This document shows, one piece after another, positions 7,601 through 15,401 of a stretch of DNA of 17,522 bases. This DNA is from Strigomonas culicis (Eukaryota > Euglenozoa > Kinetoplastea > Trypanosomatida > Trypanosomatidae). The stretch lies in NCBI GenBank assembly GCA_000482145.1, contig AUXH01000412.1, positions 1 to 17,522 of the forward strand. The letters are read 5' to 3'. The notes beneath the pieces are model-generated. The model did not search any database. It was not told the origin of the DNA and worked only from the letters and a program-made list of their open reading frames with translations. Each line of letters begins with the position of its first letter. The stretch's first letter is position 1. The position numbers and the translations under genes were made by a program.

Positions 7601-9239
7601 GAAAATGCATCCAAGGCGGCGGCAGCAGCAGCACCATCGAACGGCTACGAATTATGTGACAATAGGGATGCATCGCCTTCCCATTGCCTTTTATCTGAAT
7701 GACTACACGTCGGTGCTGGAGAGCCAGCAGCAGCCGAGTGATGCCGCGCAGACGGCTTACTTATTAAGCGTGTTGGAGAACTATGTCGATCAACTGCTGT
7801 GCCTGGGCGAGAGCGGCGTCGGCGTCGTGGGCTTCAACACGGAACCTGTTTTTCCGGTTGTGCAGCCGTCCACCGTGGGCGGGCGCCGCGCGTCCAGCGC
7901 ACAGGCGGAGATGCGTTTGTTGTGGCACGAAGTCGCATCTGTTTTCCCACTCATGAAGACGGAGGTGTCTTTTTATGCGGTTTACAACGCGCACCCGAAT
8001 AACAGCTACTCCGTCACTCCCTACCGTGTGACAGACTCTGGCACGGAGAGCGGCCTGACGCCCGCCGAGCGGACCGTCCTGCTGCACTACCAGCTACAGC
8101 TGTTCCTCTATACGGCGTTGATGGAGCACAGCTTGTTGGGGCTGCCGGTGTTTTCTCGGGCGGTGTCGGCCGGTACGCCTGGCGACAAAAAGGATAGGAA
8201 CATTTGTTTTTGGATGGGAAACACGGTTCTGTTTGTCTGTCCCTTTGAGCGGGTGCAGCGGACTACGGCAACGACGGCGCCAAACGAGAAGCCGCACCCG
8301 CATGTGCTGCCTTTTCAAATAAATGATAATAAGCATAATTACGAAGTGCTTTCGGTGTATCAGCACACGCAGACCATCGTGGCAACGTACAACCATCCGC
8401 TCCTCACCGTGTACGCGCGCGGGCGTGCGCCTCCGACGCACTTTGTGCCGAACAACAAGGCACCCGCCAATGTGTCCCTGCACCTCGCGCTGCCCCTGCT
8501 GCGGCGGCCGCGCGCCGCGCCGGCGGTGGGAGCACCGCCGCGCACCGTCCTCCTGGCGCGCGGGAACGTGTACCTCGACGACGGCATCACGAACACCCAA
8601 GTCGTCCCTGAGCTGTTCGCTTCCTTTTTCAAGAATCGTCATGGGAGGGAGGTGCACAGAAAGCGCATCGCGGTGACGGAGGAGGTGGGCGGCTGCTTCT
8701 CGGTGGTCACGTTTTATGAGGTCCGTGAAGACCGGCGATCCTATTTCTTACTCGAGGTCACGGATCTATTCGCGGCGGCCCCGCCCAGCGATCCGACGGA
8801 GCGTCCCGACACGGCGAATCCGTGTCGGACGGCACTGGAGCGGGCCCAGCGTCTCTGGACGGCTGAACTGACGGGCACCAAGGGTACGCAAACGAAGACA
8901 ACAGCGACGCCTCCTCCTTCTCCGAGTTCGATGTATGACTATAAACAAAACTATCGAGTTGAAATCATCCACTTTCTCTTCTCGTCCGCGCGTGACGCGT
9001 CGTTTTTGCACAACACGATCACGCGCTTTATACAGAATCAGAAGGAGGAGGATCCGGCGCAGCATGCGGTCAGCATCGACTCGGTAGGCACCTCCCCGCC
9101 CGCGTTGGATGCCGCGCGTTGGGATCTGTTTGTATACTTGCGGGTGCGGCCGCCTCTTTTTCTGCACGAGTCGCCAGACCGACAGGAGCAGGTCTTGTGG
9201 TCGCTGAAGATACCCTTTTTGGATGAGGAGGCAACGTAA
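4668..9239 (+). CDS. Membrane-anchored glycoside hydrolase family 31-like protein, probable pseudoenzyme (1523 aa)
   Basis: GH31 alpha-glucosidases, including ER glucosidase II, trim glucose from glycans; this protein has their layout but probably not their chemistry. A basic N-terminus and one hydrophobic segment (about 21-39) suggest a type II anchor with a lumenal or extracellular body carrying several N-glycosylation sequons. Family landmarks in order: VGLAWLNA (487-494) as in the N-terminal beta domain; LPPLWLLGYHFGYH (559-572), matching the barrel-start motif LPPYWALGFH; DFANP (near 840), matching DFTNP; FYLNDYTSVL (1008-1017), matching WTGDNTATW; FWMGNTVLFVCPF (1181-1193), matching QFMxGDxLLVAPV; and YLDDG (1302-1306), as in the C-terminal beta domain. 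The nucleophile motif WxDMNEP is replaced by a segment with no acidic residue (864-875, LCFTFFNTFNAF). Asp1012 keeps the acid/base position. At 1523 residues it exceeds the usual 800-950 because of low-complexity insertions, some AT-rich. The start is the first ATG after the acceptor; the gene ends in four tandem TAA codons. GH31 membership is fairly sure; inactivity is inference from my alignment. Confidence 0.87.
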   Translation: MLRKKGGKLLRRHGGSRRRTAALLFVFVIGLAFLGLILTHTPTTRARRGAGTDGRGDGAEAPLQETHPPPRPQDVTTSTTATVETGAPHPNEREVTATTTAVAGTATLHTHGVRVENEKLIRLHVYPSLTFEKDVPERHSRRVRKTYGQQSTEGATRPPAVGTDSVYFAHHFDHAHRSVRPLRTVEVQLIKEKEHRHFFLSDTASVTTASAVASRERLSRIHAYYAGAEAATTPRLDTKPIVSVIPCEEGGEDEGDTSYGNRHLYFPSQVYERDPYFYNSNPNHSATSSGDPTDDATQELFPFSTYLLPEGKSEKQSEVCLSVLPNTAGAPQSPDCVLKVRHANADTHDKEGEEEGDAKRLNLHTFEYDRTFEFLLFQTYLHNHKSKNKNTRVDYSYTTALSAVFLFPPAPHGTSPTLVGIDSPLWGRDSQRRIERLLAARHADAADAVFHHSITVQPTDGGGEAPPSMVPLVYLTLDHAARRRSTVGLAWLNAGAPLNVTLFRTPRGALALRLDSVAAATRFYLLPGGGGGGEGAAPRLDDRKRLLRQYYSVFGFPMLPPLWLLGYHFGYHFLPAVPSPAPAVAASPSVALPRGVLTATVMATATHVVEARRLPLASVSLSFPSVYAIQTPFLIDNYYFQYKGDTSGGAAAALDVSSFAALQSHVAARYQLHLSLFLLPSLRHSLSSVVTNTLSYRHSLLERRARRGGSHHRPREGDGSSPLQQDQKRDVVNDFPFYINYGEAMKYVPLPVAVPQSAIDIRHVKGKKKVDDPADPPQEDADKREYLFNPYFMNGNANNTTTNNSASWMQFYVSTNQTHFYNVLFDFANPNVQKNYGYLFMKDGFLDAPATEKHARNVRPDASLCFTFFNTFNAFPFVVASQHNNLNKTPTNDVLIPVPMMAMQSTTQRVKRVRSVSNAKQPNYAFEDRVITFAFRQNAHAYAFSYLFSSFFGAYIKTNFAFRTALLFEPNLNNLYNVKMHPRRRQQQHHRTATNYVTIGMHRLPIAFYLNDYTSVLESQQQPSDAAQTAYLLSVLENYVDQLLCLGESGVGVVGFNTEPVFPVVQPSTVGGRRASSAQAEMRLLWHEVASVFPLMKTEVSFYAVYNAHPNNSYSVTPYRVTDSGTESGLTPAERTVLLHYQLQLFLYTALMEHSLLGLPVFSRAVSAGTPGDKKDRNICFWMGNTVLFVCPFERVQRTTATTAPNEKPHPHVLPFQINDNKHNYEVLSVYQHTQTIVATYNHPLLTVYARGRAPPTHFVPNNKAPANVSLHLALPLLRRPRAAPAVGAPPRTVLLARGNVYLDDGITNTQVVPELFASFFKNRHGREVHRKRIAVTEEVGGCFSVVTFYEVREDRRSYFLLEVTDLFAAAPPSDPTERPDTANPCRTALERAQRLWTAELTGTKGTQTKTTATPPPSPSSMYDYKQNYRVEIIHFLFSSARDASFLHNTITRFIQNQKEEDPAQHAVSIDSVGTSPPALDAARWDLFVYLRVRPPLFLHESPDRQEQVLWSLKIPFLDEEAT

Positions 9240-9574
9240 TAATAATAACAAACAAGAGAAAAGAACACTTTATTTATTTCTATCATTGTTATTCATTTAG
9301 ATTGTATTTTTTTTCATTATGTTCTTTTGTTGCGCTCATGCGTTAACCGTTCACAAATCTATATAAAAAGTACTAAGTAGTATCGGAAGTGTTTGTCATG
9401 AACATACATGCTTCTCTCTTTTTTTCGCATTGCTGTTTTATCCGGTTATAAACTTTCATTATCCCGCCCCCAGTTTCCCCCCTTTTCACTTTTATCTTGA
9501 ATAAGCCAACAAAAGTAAAAAAATAAAGAAAGAAAACAACGACAGAAAAAAGGGAAAGAGAAGTGGCTACCACA
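9240..9574. other. Intergenic region between the GH31-like and LRR-like genes
   Basis: AT-rich UTR sequence that begins with the rest of a TAA repeat overlapping the upstream stop. It contains T runs, a C-rich patch at about 9465-9482, and an A/G-rich 5' UTR from 9506 to the start codon. No gene or RNA was recognised. Confidence 0.6.
9474..9505 (+). promoter_or_regulatory. Trans-splicing signal for the LRR-like gene
   Basis: The C/T tract at 9474-9498 is followed by AATAAG with AG at 9504-9505, giving a 69-nt A-rich 5' UTR. An upstream alternative is the AG at 9472-9473, right after CCGCCCCC. The exact site is inferred. Confidence 0.5.
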
Positions 9575-11380
9575 ATGGACATCGCATCCTTCCCGCTGCT
9601 GGCGAAGCGCATGCAGAACTACAACAACAGGAAGACCGCCGGCAATCTCATGATGACGAACGATTACCTCGTCCACACGTTGGCCCAGAATGACCCGACG
9701 CTACATTTCTTCTCTCTCACGCGCTCACTCGCGGATGAGATCATTGCCTCCGCGACGTCCTTGTTCGAGGAGAAGCCGCCGCAGGAGGCCCACCGTGCGA
9801 ATCGAGTGCTGCGCGCCATGCAGGCCCACCACGCCATCAACTCCATCCACGTCGACGGGCAGGCGCTTGGTAAGCTCGTAGCGTTCGATGCGCGGCTGAA
9901 CCGTAACGACGATGCGTCTACTCTCCCACACACCGGCGACCGTGCGAATAGCGAAGGCGAGGCGAAGGCGGACACGGACAGCGACTACTACTTCAACTAC
10001 TATCTTTTCGAAAACAACCCTTCCGCCCCCAAGGCGAAGCTCACGCAGCATGTGCTCCTGTCCTTCTACCACTTCCCGATCCGGTCCTTGTTCTTAAACG
10101 AGCTCCCGCTGGGCATGCATAACGAGCACCACAATCAGGTGCTGCTGGGCATCATAAACCTGGTCGCACACCTCAGCGGCGTATACGCCTTCGGCGCCGT
10201 GGATACCTTCCTCCCGCCGACGGAGAAGGACGGCGGCGCCGCGCGGCCCCACCACCCCCACCACCGCCACGGGACGCTTGCACTGTTAGACCTGAGCAAC
10301 AACGAGGCGCTGTGGCGGGTGGAGACGCGGGAGAGCAGGGATCTGCGGGACAGCCTTTACGTGCAGGAGAGCTCCGGTGCGAGCCCATTAAGTAGCGATA
10401 CGACCCGCACCATCGTCCGCACGCCGAACACCAGCAACACCAGTAACCTCAACACGTATCAGGTGTTGCCGCTCACGCGCACGGAGGCGATGGTTGACCA
10501 GCGGCGCGCGACGCTGTTGGTGTTACTGGGAAAAGTGCTGTTCTTTTCGGACAGCATCGCCGCGGCGGCGAGCGGCGACCCGCCGCACCACCCCGCGCGC
10601 AGCTCGCTCCAGAAGGTATGCTTGGGGGACGGCCGCATGGGCGACTTCTCCTTTCTACACCTACTGAACTACCCGGGTGCGAAGCAGCAGGGACCGACGG
10701 AGGAGCGCTACACCCTCAACCGCGCGCTCGTGCACGTCGACTTCAGCGGCAACCATCTCGTGGACAACCTCTCCTTTGAGCGCGTGCGGCAGCTCTTTCT
10801 GAGCGGTGTGCCACCGCGGCGGGTGGACCTGGTCGTCCACCTCGAGGCGAACTACTGGCGCGGCAGCCCCTCTCGGAACATCAAGTACACGGTGCCCGGC
10901 AGCGGCAGTGACCCGGAGGAGGAGGAGGAGGAGCCGGAGCGCGCCGCGAGCCGCGACGGCGGCAGCCAGGCGCCCGCGCCGCCCCCGGCCGACGCGCGGA
11001 TGGTTGTGGATCGCTTCGGTACGCTGGCGCGGGTGGCGGGGCAGCTGCTGCAGCAACAGGTGGACTGGACGGCGACGCTGTACGGGCGCCGGACGAGCGA
11101 CGGCGCGCAGGGCGATGAGCCGGAGCGCGGCCGCGTGCCGAGCGGCGGACACGCGGCCCCCGCCAGCAGCACCGGGCACGCGGAGGACGGCGATACGGCC
11201 AGTCATACGAATGCGAGTGATGCGCCGTTCACGGCGGCGGCGGAGAAGGTACCACTGCAGTTAGGGTTGTCGGGCCATGACAAGTTACGTCTGCGCATCC
11301 AGAAGCGCATTGAAAATGGAGAAGGTGAGATACTGGATAAGTACTACTATCTAAAGATGTTGCCGTTTCTGGGCAACTAG
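9575..11380 (+). CDS. Leucine-rich-repeat-like protein, 601 aa
   Basis: The evidence for LRRs is partial. Two segments fit the LxxLDLSxNxL pattern: LALLDLSNNEAL (235-246) and LVHVDFSGNHLVDNLSFERV (385-404). The latter is the more typical of the ribonuclease-inhibitor-like class. Between them the sequence is hydrophobic and regular but degenerate, with inserts. A Glu run (about 448-454, from a GGA repeat) opens a probably disordered region to about 560, rich in Ala, Gly and Pro. A basic helix-forming C-terminus ends in KMLPFLGN. No signal peptide or membrane segment is visible. I use the ATG at 9575, not the GTG 12 bases upstream, because trypanosomatids initiate at AUG and it lies downstream of the acceptor. 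LRRs usually mediate protein binding; partner and location are unknown. LRR assignment is moderate, gene reality high. Confidence 0.86.
   Translation: MDIASFPLLAKRMQNYNNRKTAGNLMMTNDYLVHTLAQNDPTLHFFSLTRSLADEIIASATSLFEEKPPQEAHRANRVLRAMQAHHAINSIHVDGQALGKLVAFDARLNRNDDASTLPHTGDRANSEGEAKADTDSDYYFNYYLFENNPSAPKAKLTQHVLLSFYHFPIRSLFLNELPLGMHNEHHNQVLLGIINLVAHLSGVYAFGAVDTFLPPTEKDGGAARPHHPHHRHGTLALLDLSNNEALWRVETRESRDLRDSLYVQESSGASPLSSDTTRTIVRTPNTSNTSNLNTYQVLPLTRTEAMVDQRRATLLVLLGKVLFFSDSIAAAASGDPPHHPARSSLQKVCLGDGRMGDFSFLHLLNYPGAKQQGPTEERYTLNRALVHVDFSGNHLVDNLSFERVRQLFLSGVPPRRVDLVVHLEANYWRGSPSRNIKYTVPGSGSDPEEEEEEPERAASRDGGSQAPAPPPADARMVVDRFGTLARVAGQLLQQQVDWTATLYGRRTSDGAQGDEPERGRVPSGGHAAPASSTGHAEDGDTASHTNASDAPFTAAAEKVPLQLGLSGHDKLRLRIQKRIENGEGEILDKYYYLKMLPFLGN
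10915..10932 (+). repeat. (GGA)6 coding microsatellite
   Basis: Six GGA units inside the LRR-like gene encode its glutamate run. It starts the predicted disordered region, so length changes would keep the frame and probably be tolerated. Confidence 0.75.
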
Positions 11381-11392
11381 ATGTAGGCCTTG

Positions 11393-11414
11393 TATATATA
11401 TATATATATATATA
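11393..11414. repeat. (TA)11 microsatellite
   Basis: Twenty-two bases of uninterrupted TA lie 12 nt after the stop codon of the LRR-like gene, so within its 3' UTR. Likely length-variable between strains. Confidence 0.85.
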
Positions 11415-11576
11415 AACAAGATGATGTACATCAAAACTGTTTTATGGTTATGTCCATTACTATGTATACTGAAAGCTCTTTTTGTTCATGTGTTTATTGC
11501 TACATGTTGGATTTGTTATTACCCTTTCCTTTTCTCATATATCCTTGTTTGGTTTTCGATGTATGCCTCCTTATCA

Positions 11577-11636
11577 TTGTTCCACACTTTCCTCTTGCTT
11601 CCTTCTCACACACAAAAAAGAACGAAAAACAAATAG
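11577..11636 (+). promoter_or_regulatory. Trans-splicing signal for the 11644-14430 gene
   Basis: A C/T-rich tract at 11577-11608 is followed by AGs at 11619-11620 and 11635-11636, only 23 and 7 nt before the ATG at 11644. Both leave that ATG as the first start codon, which argues against any upstream extension of the frame. Confidence 0.55.
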
Positions 11637-11643
11637 GAAATAC

Positions 11644-14430
11644 ATGTTTAAAACATGCTACCTGCGCCTCGCGCCCGCCGCGCTGGGAAAGGACGCAAAG
11701 GCGATGGGGCAGCGTCTCGCGACCGCTACTGGTCCCTCCCCTCCGGCAGCTGTCGGGCCCACGCTGGCGATGCCCACCTTTCGACCTCAGCCCTTCGAGG
11801 TAGACAAGTTCTTGTCGCTTCAGAAGTGCGACATGGGCCACTACATGCAGATGCGGCAGGCCATCTTGGAGCGGATGGCGGAGCTGACGGAGGAAGTGGA
11901 TCGCCTCCAGCAGCAGGCGACGAAGGAGCCGCACCGCCCGCCGCCGCATGGCCAGCTCCGGGCTCTATCGAAGCAGGTGTATAATCTGAATCTCCGCGCG
12001 CTGCGCATACGGGACACCCAGGGCTTCGTGTTGGAAGACGGGCTCCTCTTCGAGCTCTTCCATTTCAACATGCGGCTTCACCGCGCGGCGCAGCCGTACA
12101 ACATGAACAACTACCACTTCGCGCTGAAGACGCTGCTGCACGATCACATACTGCAAGACGTGTTTGGGCTCACCCACGCCGCGCCGCACGCGCATCCGGT
12201 TTTTGTGAACCTGCCGCTCGACGTACTGACCGACTTGAACACATTTGTGTCAGACTTCCTGCTTGTGTTGATACCACCCAGCGACCAGTTCTTCTTGGTG
12301 CAGGACGCGTCGCATGCGTACATGCGGTACCTCCAGCAGCAGTACATCCAGCCCTATTACGAGTGCATACAGAAACTCCACCTACTCGGCAGCCACCTCC
12401 AGGCCGACCCGAGCGCCATTCGCCAGAAGGATTTCAACCTCACCGACGCGCCCGCGCGTCCTCCGGCGGGTCTCTTCTCGCTTCTATTCGCGCACCCGGA
12501 GGACCATCCACTGGAGCAGACCCGGTGGATTCGGCAGGTGCTGATGTCCTTCACCCCCACGTCTCCTGCGGCGCCTCATGCGAATGCCTTGGCGCCCCTC
12601 CAGGAGATTCTCACCAACATGGTCTTGACCGCCTCCTTGCTGGCTGAGGTAAAAGGGATTCACCCGCCCACGGATAGGCATCCTGCGCTTAGTTATTTCG
12701 TATCGCTACAGCACTCCTTTTGCACAGCGTTTCTGCACCGATCCGCGAGACGGCCGTCCCTGCGGCCGGTCGCGCTGAACACAGAGGGGTGGCTCGGCTC
12801 TCTCCCCGCCGGCGGGGACGGGTCGCTCCGGGCGGAGGGCGCGGCGCGGTTGGTGGACGCCATCAACAAGTACCTCTCCTTTCTGTACTACGGCAAGACC
12901 CGCGCGAAGAATGAACGTATCCAGCAGCAGGCGCTGCGCATCTTAGCGTTGTTGTTTGTGGAAACGGAGGCGAGGCCGACACGGGAGGCCATCCAGGCGT
13001 TCGAGCAGGACGTCTGGCTGCCGTTGTATAAAACGCTGAGAAGCAGGGCGCCTGCTGTCGGTGCTACTCCGACGGAGGCCACCGAGCAGCAGCTGCTGAC
13101 CGAGCTGCAAGAGAACATGGCGGTGCATCGGAAGCTGGAAGAGGGGCAGCAGGAAGGCAGCGCGACGGCCGACGACGAGGATGCCCTGGCGCCGGAGAAT
13201 GCGGAGTACGTACTCGACAGCATCACCAACTACTCTATTGTGGAATTCTTACAGCACTGGGGCGCCGATGAAGGCGCGAAGGCGACCACTGCCGACCTGA
13301 ACTTGTCCGAGGCGCGCTTGTACGTCGGGACATTCAATCGCAATCTGGAGTGGATAGCGTCGAGTGCGACCAGCACTACGGAAACGGAATGGCTCTCCGT
13401 GTATCTCCAAATGGAGGAGGCGCTCTATCAAAACGTGCGGCTTCTGTTCCGAGCATTCGGCACGAATGCAACTGATGATACTCAGACTGCGGAGACGAGT
13501 GCCGGTGCGAACTATCCTAACCGTGCGGACCTATGGTCCCTCCTGAACGAAAAGGGCCTGCACATGATACAGTCCATGTTAGAAACGGAAGACGAGGCAC
13601 CAACCGATAGGAGTATACAACCGAGTGGGGTGCGCTGCTATGTGCTGTCTGCCGCGGAGACGCTTCTGCAGTGCCTGATGCTGTCGGTGCCCTTGGAGCT
13701 GAGTCAGGTGTTCGCGACGGCGGCCCGGCAGGCGCGGCCGCCACCGCCGGAGGCGGCGGTTGACGCAGAGGCGGACGTGCAGCTTTACGCGGCGTACGAC
13801 ATGGCATACTTGGGGGCGGCGCTCGGCGACCCGGCGGACGATCGCAGACACCCCGCGCCGGACTGCGTGCGAGCCCCGCTCGCGGAGCGCCTCGAGTCCT
13901 TCTTGGTGTCCTTTATGGAGCTCCTCGAGAAGCACAATGCTGCGCCGCATGCGCGGGCGGCCGTGCTGTCACCCGCTAGCTTGTGCATGCTCACGCTCTT
14001 AACGAAGTACATGCCAGCACCGCCGCAGGATGGCGGCGCCGGGGATGGTTCACCGCGTCCCGCCGCGCCCACTCTGCTGCTGCACTTCGTCGTGACGCAG
14101 GTGGAGGCTCTGCTCCGGCATCCCTCACAGTGTGCCGGCGGTAGCACGTACAGCTTTGGCAATCTCTTCAGCGTTCTGCTGGCGCACTTGGCGGCGCGGC
14201 ACATGTGGGAGGACGTGTTGTTCGTGCTGGACCACATCTTAGGGTGCACCAATCCATCGGACACTACTAGTAACCGTAATAATCATAATGACGAGGAGAA
14301 GGAAAACCGCATCAACAGCGTCACCTTGGAGAGCACGCTGTACAGCGAGCTCTTCACCCTCGCACGCGACGCGGGGCAGAGTGGTGTCTGCATCCGGCTT
14401 CGAGAGAACCGCCAGCGGCTTTTCTTTTGA
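11644..14430 (+). CDS. Unrecognised large helical protein, possible mitochondrial presequence (928 aa)
   Basis: I do not recognise the family. The frame is open upstream to 11482, but the splice signal and first downstream ATG place the start at 11644. The N-terminus (MFKTCYLRLAPAALGKDAKA) has basic and hydrophobic residues and no acidic residue until position 17, which fits a mitochondrial presequence. A second in-frame Met at residue 21 would remove it. Residues about 63-100 look like a coiled coil. The remainder is Leu/Ala-rich and mostly helical, with Ala/Pro/Gly linkers. Two low-complexity inserts stand out: an acidic one at about 495-520 and an Asn-rich, AT-rich one at about 875-890. 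The last 80 residues (MWEDVLFVLDHIL near 854, then TLYSELFTLARDAG) loosely resemble helical-repeat units of the PPR kind, common in kinetoplastid mitochondrial RNA-processing and ribosome proteins. That is a weak hint. Helical scaffolds such as vesicle-tethering or nuclear-pore subunits are alternatives. Confidence 0.85.
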   Translation: MFKTCYLRLAPAALGKDAKAMGQRLATATGPSPPAAVGPTLAMPTFRPQPFEVDKFLSLQKCDMGHYMQMRQAILERMAELTEEVDRLQQQATKEPHRPPPHGQLRALSKQVYNLNLRALRIRDTQGFVLEDGLLFELFHFNMRLHRAAQPYNMNNYHFALKTLLHDHILQDVFGLTHAAPHAHPVFVNLPLDVLTDLNTFVSDFLLVLIPPSDQFFLVQDASHAYMRYLQQQYIQPYYECIQKLHLLGSHLQADPSAIRQKDFNLTDAPARPPAGLFSLLFAHPEDHPLEQTRWIRQVLMSFTPTSPAAPHANALAPLQEILTNMVLTASLLAEVKGIHPPTDRHPALSYFVSLQHSFCTAFLHRSARRPSLRPVALNTEGWLGSLPAGGDGSLRAEGAARLVDAINKYLSFLYYGKTRAKNERIQQQALRILALLFVETEARPTREAIQAFEQDVWLPLYKTLRSRAPAVGATPTEATEQQLLTELQENMAVHRKLEEGQQEGSATADDEDALAPENAEYVLDSITNYSIVEFLQHWGADEGAKATTADLNLSEARLYVGTFNRNLEWIASSATSTTETEWLSVYLQMEEALYQNVRLLFRAFGTNATDDTQTAETSAGANYPNRADLWSLLNEKGLHMIQSMLETEDEAPTDRSIQPSGVRCYVLSAAETLLQCLMLSVPLELSQVFATAARQARPPPPEAAVDAEADVQLYAAYDMAYLGAALGDPADDRRHPAPDCVRAPLAERLESFLVSFMELLEKHNAAPHARAAVLSPASLCMLTLLTKYMPAPPQDGGAGDGSPRPAAPTLLLHFVVTQVEALLRHPSQCAGGSTYSFGNLFSVLLAHLAARHMWEDVLFVLDHILGCTNPSDTTSNRNNHNDEEKENRINSVTLESTLYSELFTLARDAGQSGVCIRLRENRQRLFF

Positions 14431-14687
14431 TCCAGCCTAATAGGAAAAGTTTTCTTCCCTTTTCCCTTTTTTGCTTCTCTCCCTTTTTTTGTACATTTTG
14501 TTCTTTCTTCTTTTTGTTTCTCCGCTCGTTCGTGTCTTTTTCATTTTGGGAACATGCTCTTTTCTTATTTGCTTTGTATATCTTTTCCCCCCTTCCCCAC
14601 TCCTCGCTTCCCTCTCGTTACACCAAGTCCATATATAAACGCTTTAGTAGCGTCGTGCGCACTCTCTCTTTTTCCTGAGGGAGGCAC

Positions 14688-14718
14688 CCTTCGTTTTTTT
14701 CTCTTTTTTTTTTGTTAG
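14688..14718 (+). promoter_or_regulatory. Trans-splicing signal abutting the start codon of the 14721 gene
   Basis: The C/T tract at 14688-14713 runs into GTTAG with AG at 14717-14718, two bases before the ATG at 14721. If this AG is used, nearly the whole 5' UTR would be the spliced leader. AGs at 14677-14678 and 14682-14683 precede the best tract and are weaker candidates. Confidence 0.65.
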
Positions 14719-14720
14719 GA

Positions 14721-15401
14721 ATGCTGCGCCGCACGGTGGTCGCCCGCACGGCGACGCCGGCGTCCTTCAGCCAGCTCGGCAAGACGCTGCCGCCGCCGGC
14801 GCGCAACGGCGTGGGGCGCGCGAACAAGATGCGCAGCAAGCCGTCCGACAACACGGCGTGGTACGACCGCGGGCCGGTCGAGTGGCTCCCGCGGCCGGTG
14901 CGGCTCACGTACGGTCAGCTGGACGCGCTGCGCGACTGGATGATGCGCGAGACCCTACACCCCAACCACCAGTCGCCGCCGGCCGCTGCTGCTGCGGCCC
15001 CCACCCCCACCGCGACGAGCACCGCCTTCCAGGACATCCGCCGGCTCCAGGAGGAGTACGGCCAGCTGCCGCTGCTGCCGGTGCTGGGCGAGATCGAGCC
15101 CAAGTTCCCGCTGAACCTCTACAAGCAGAACCATCGCGCGAAACGGCGCTTCCTCGTGCGCTGGCACAAAGCGAACACGCCGCAGCAGTGGCTCTGGATG
15201 CCGCGCGGGCGGCAGGGCGGCGGCGGCGCCGCCGCCGCCGCCCCCGGCGCGCCGGAGACGCCGTCCATCGCATGGAAGGAGGCCGTCCTCCACCGCGGCG
15301 CGAACAACGTGCTGGCGTATCCGGAGAGCTGGCGCGCGATGCGGGCCGCGCAGCAGCAGCAACAGCACCAGCAACAGCCACGCGGCAGCTTGCCCAACTA
15401 A
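14721..15401 (+). CDS. Small basic protein, probably mitochondrial (226 aa)
   Basis: The N-terminus (MLRRTVVARTATPASFSQLG) is rich in Arg, Ser, Thr and Ala, with no acidic residue in the first 35 or so, a good mitochondrial presequence. Two conserved-looking blocks follow. One is at about 46-77, with WYDRGPVEWLPRPVRLTYG. The other, at about 115-152, is aromatic and basic, containing NLYKQNHRAKRRFLVRWHKA and QQWLWMPRG. Between and after them lie Ala/Pro, Gly/Ala and Gln runs that look like low-complexity insertions. The size, basic charge and presequence would fit a mitochondrial ribosomal or ribosome-associated protein, or a small accessory subunit of a respiratory complex. I cannot name the family. 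The ATG at 14721 is used because the in-frame TTG at 14712 lies upstream of the splice acceptor. No membrane segment is visible. Confidence 0.82.
   Translation: MLRRTVVARTATPASFSQLGKTLPPPARNGVGRANKMRSKPSDNTAWYDRGPVEWLPRPVRLTYGQLDALRDWMMRETLHPNHQSPPAAAAAAPTPTATSTAFQDIRRLQEEYGQLPLLPVLGEIEPKFPLNLYKQNHRAKRRFLVRWHKANTPQQWLWMPRGRQGGGGAAAAAPGAPETPSIAWKEAVLHRGANNVLAYPESWRAMRAAQQQQQHQQQPRGSLPN

Noticed and set aside
4668..9239. Annotating the large gene simply as active alpha-glucosidase II
   Set aside because: The nucleophile motif lacks any acidic residue, and three other active-site positions are changed in my alignment.
11482..11643. Upstream extension of the 928-residue protein to a TTG at 11482
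   Set aside because: The extension is translated T-rich UTR, starts at a non-ATG codon, and lies mostly upstream of the splice acceptor.
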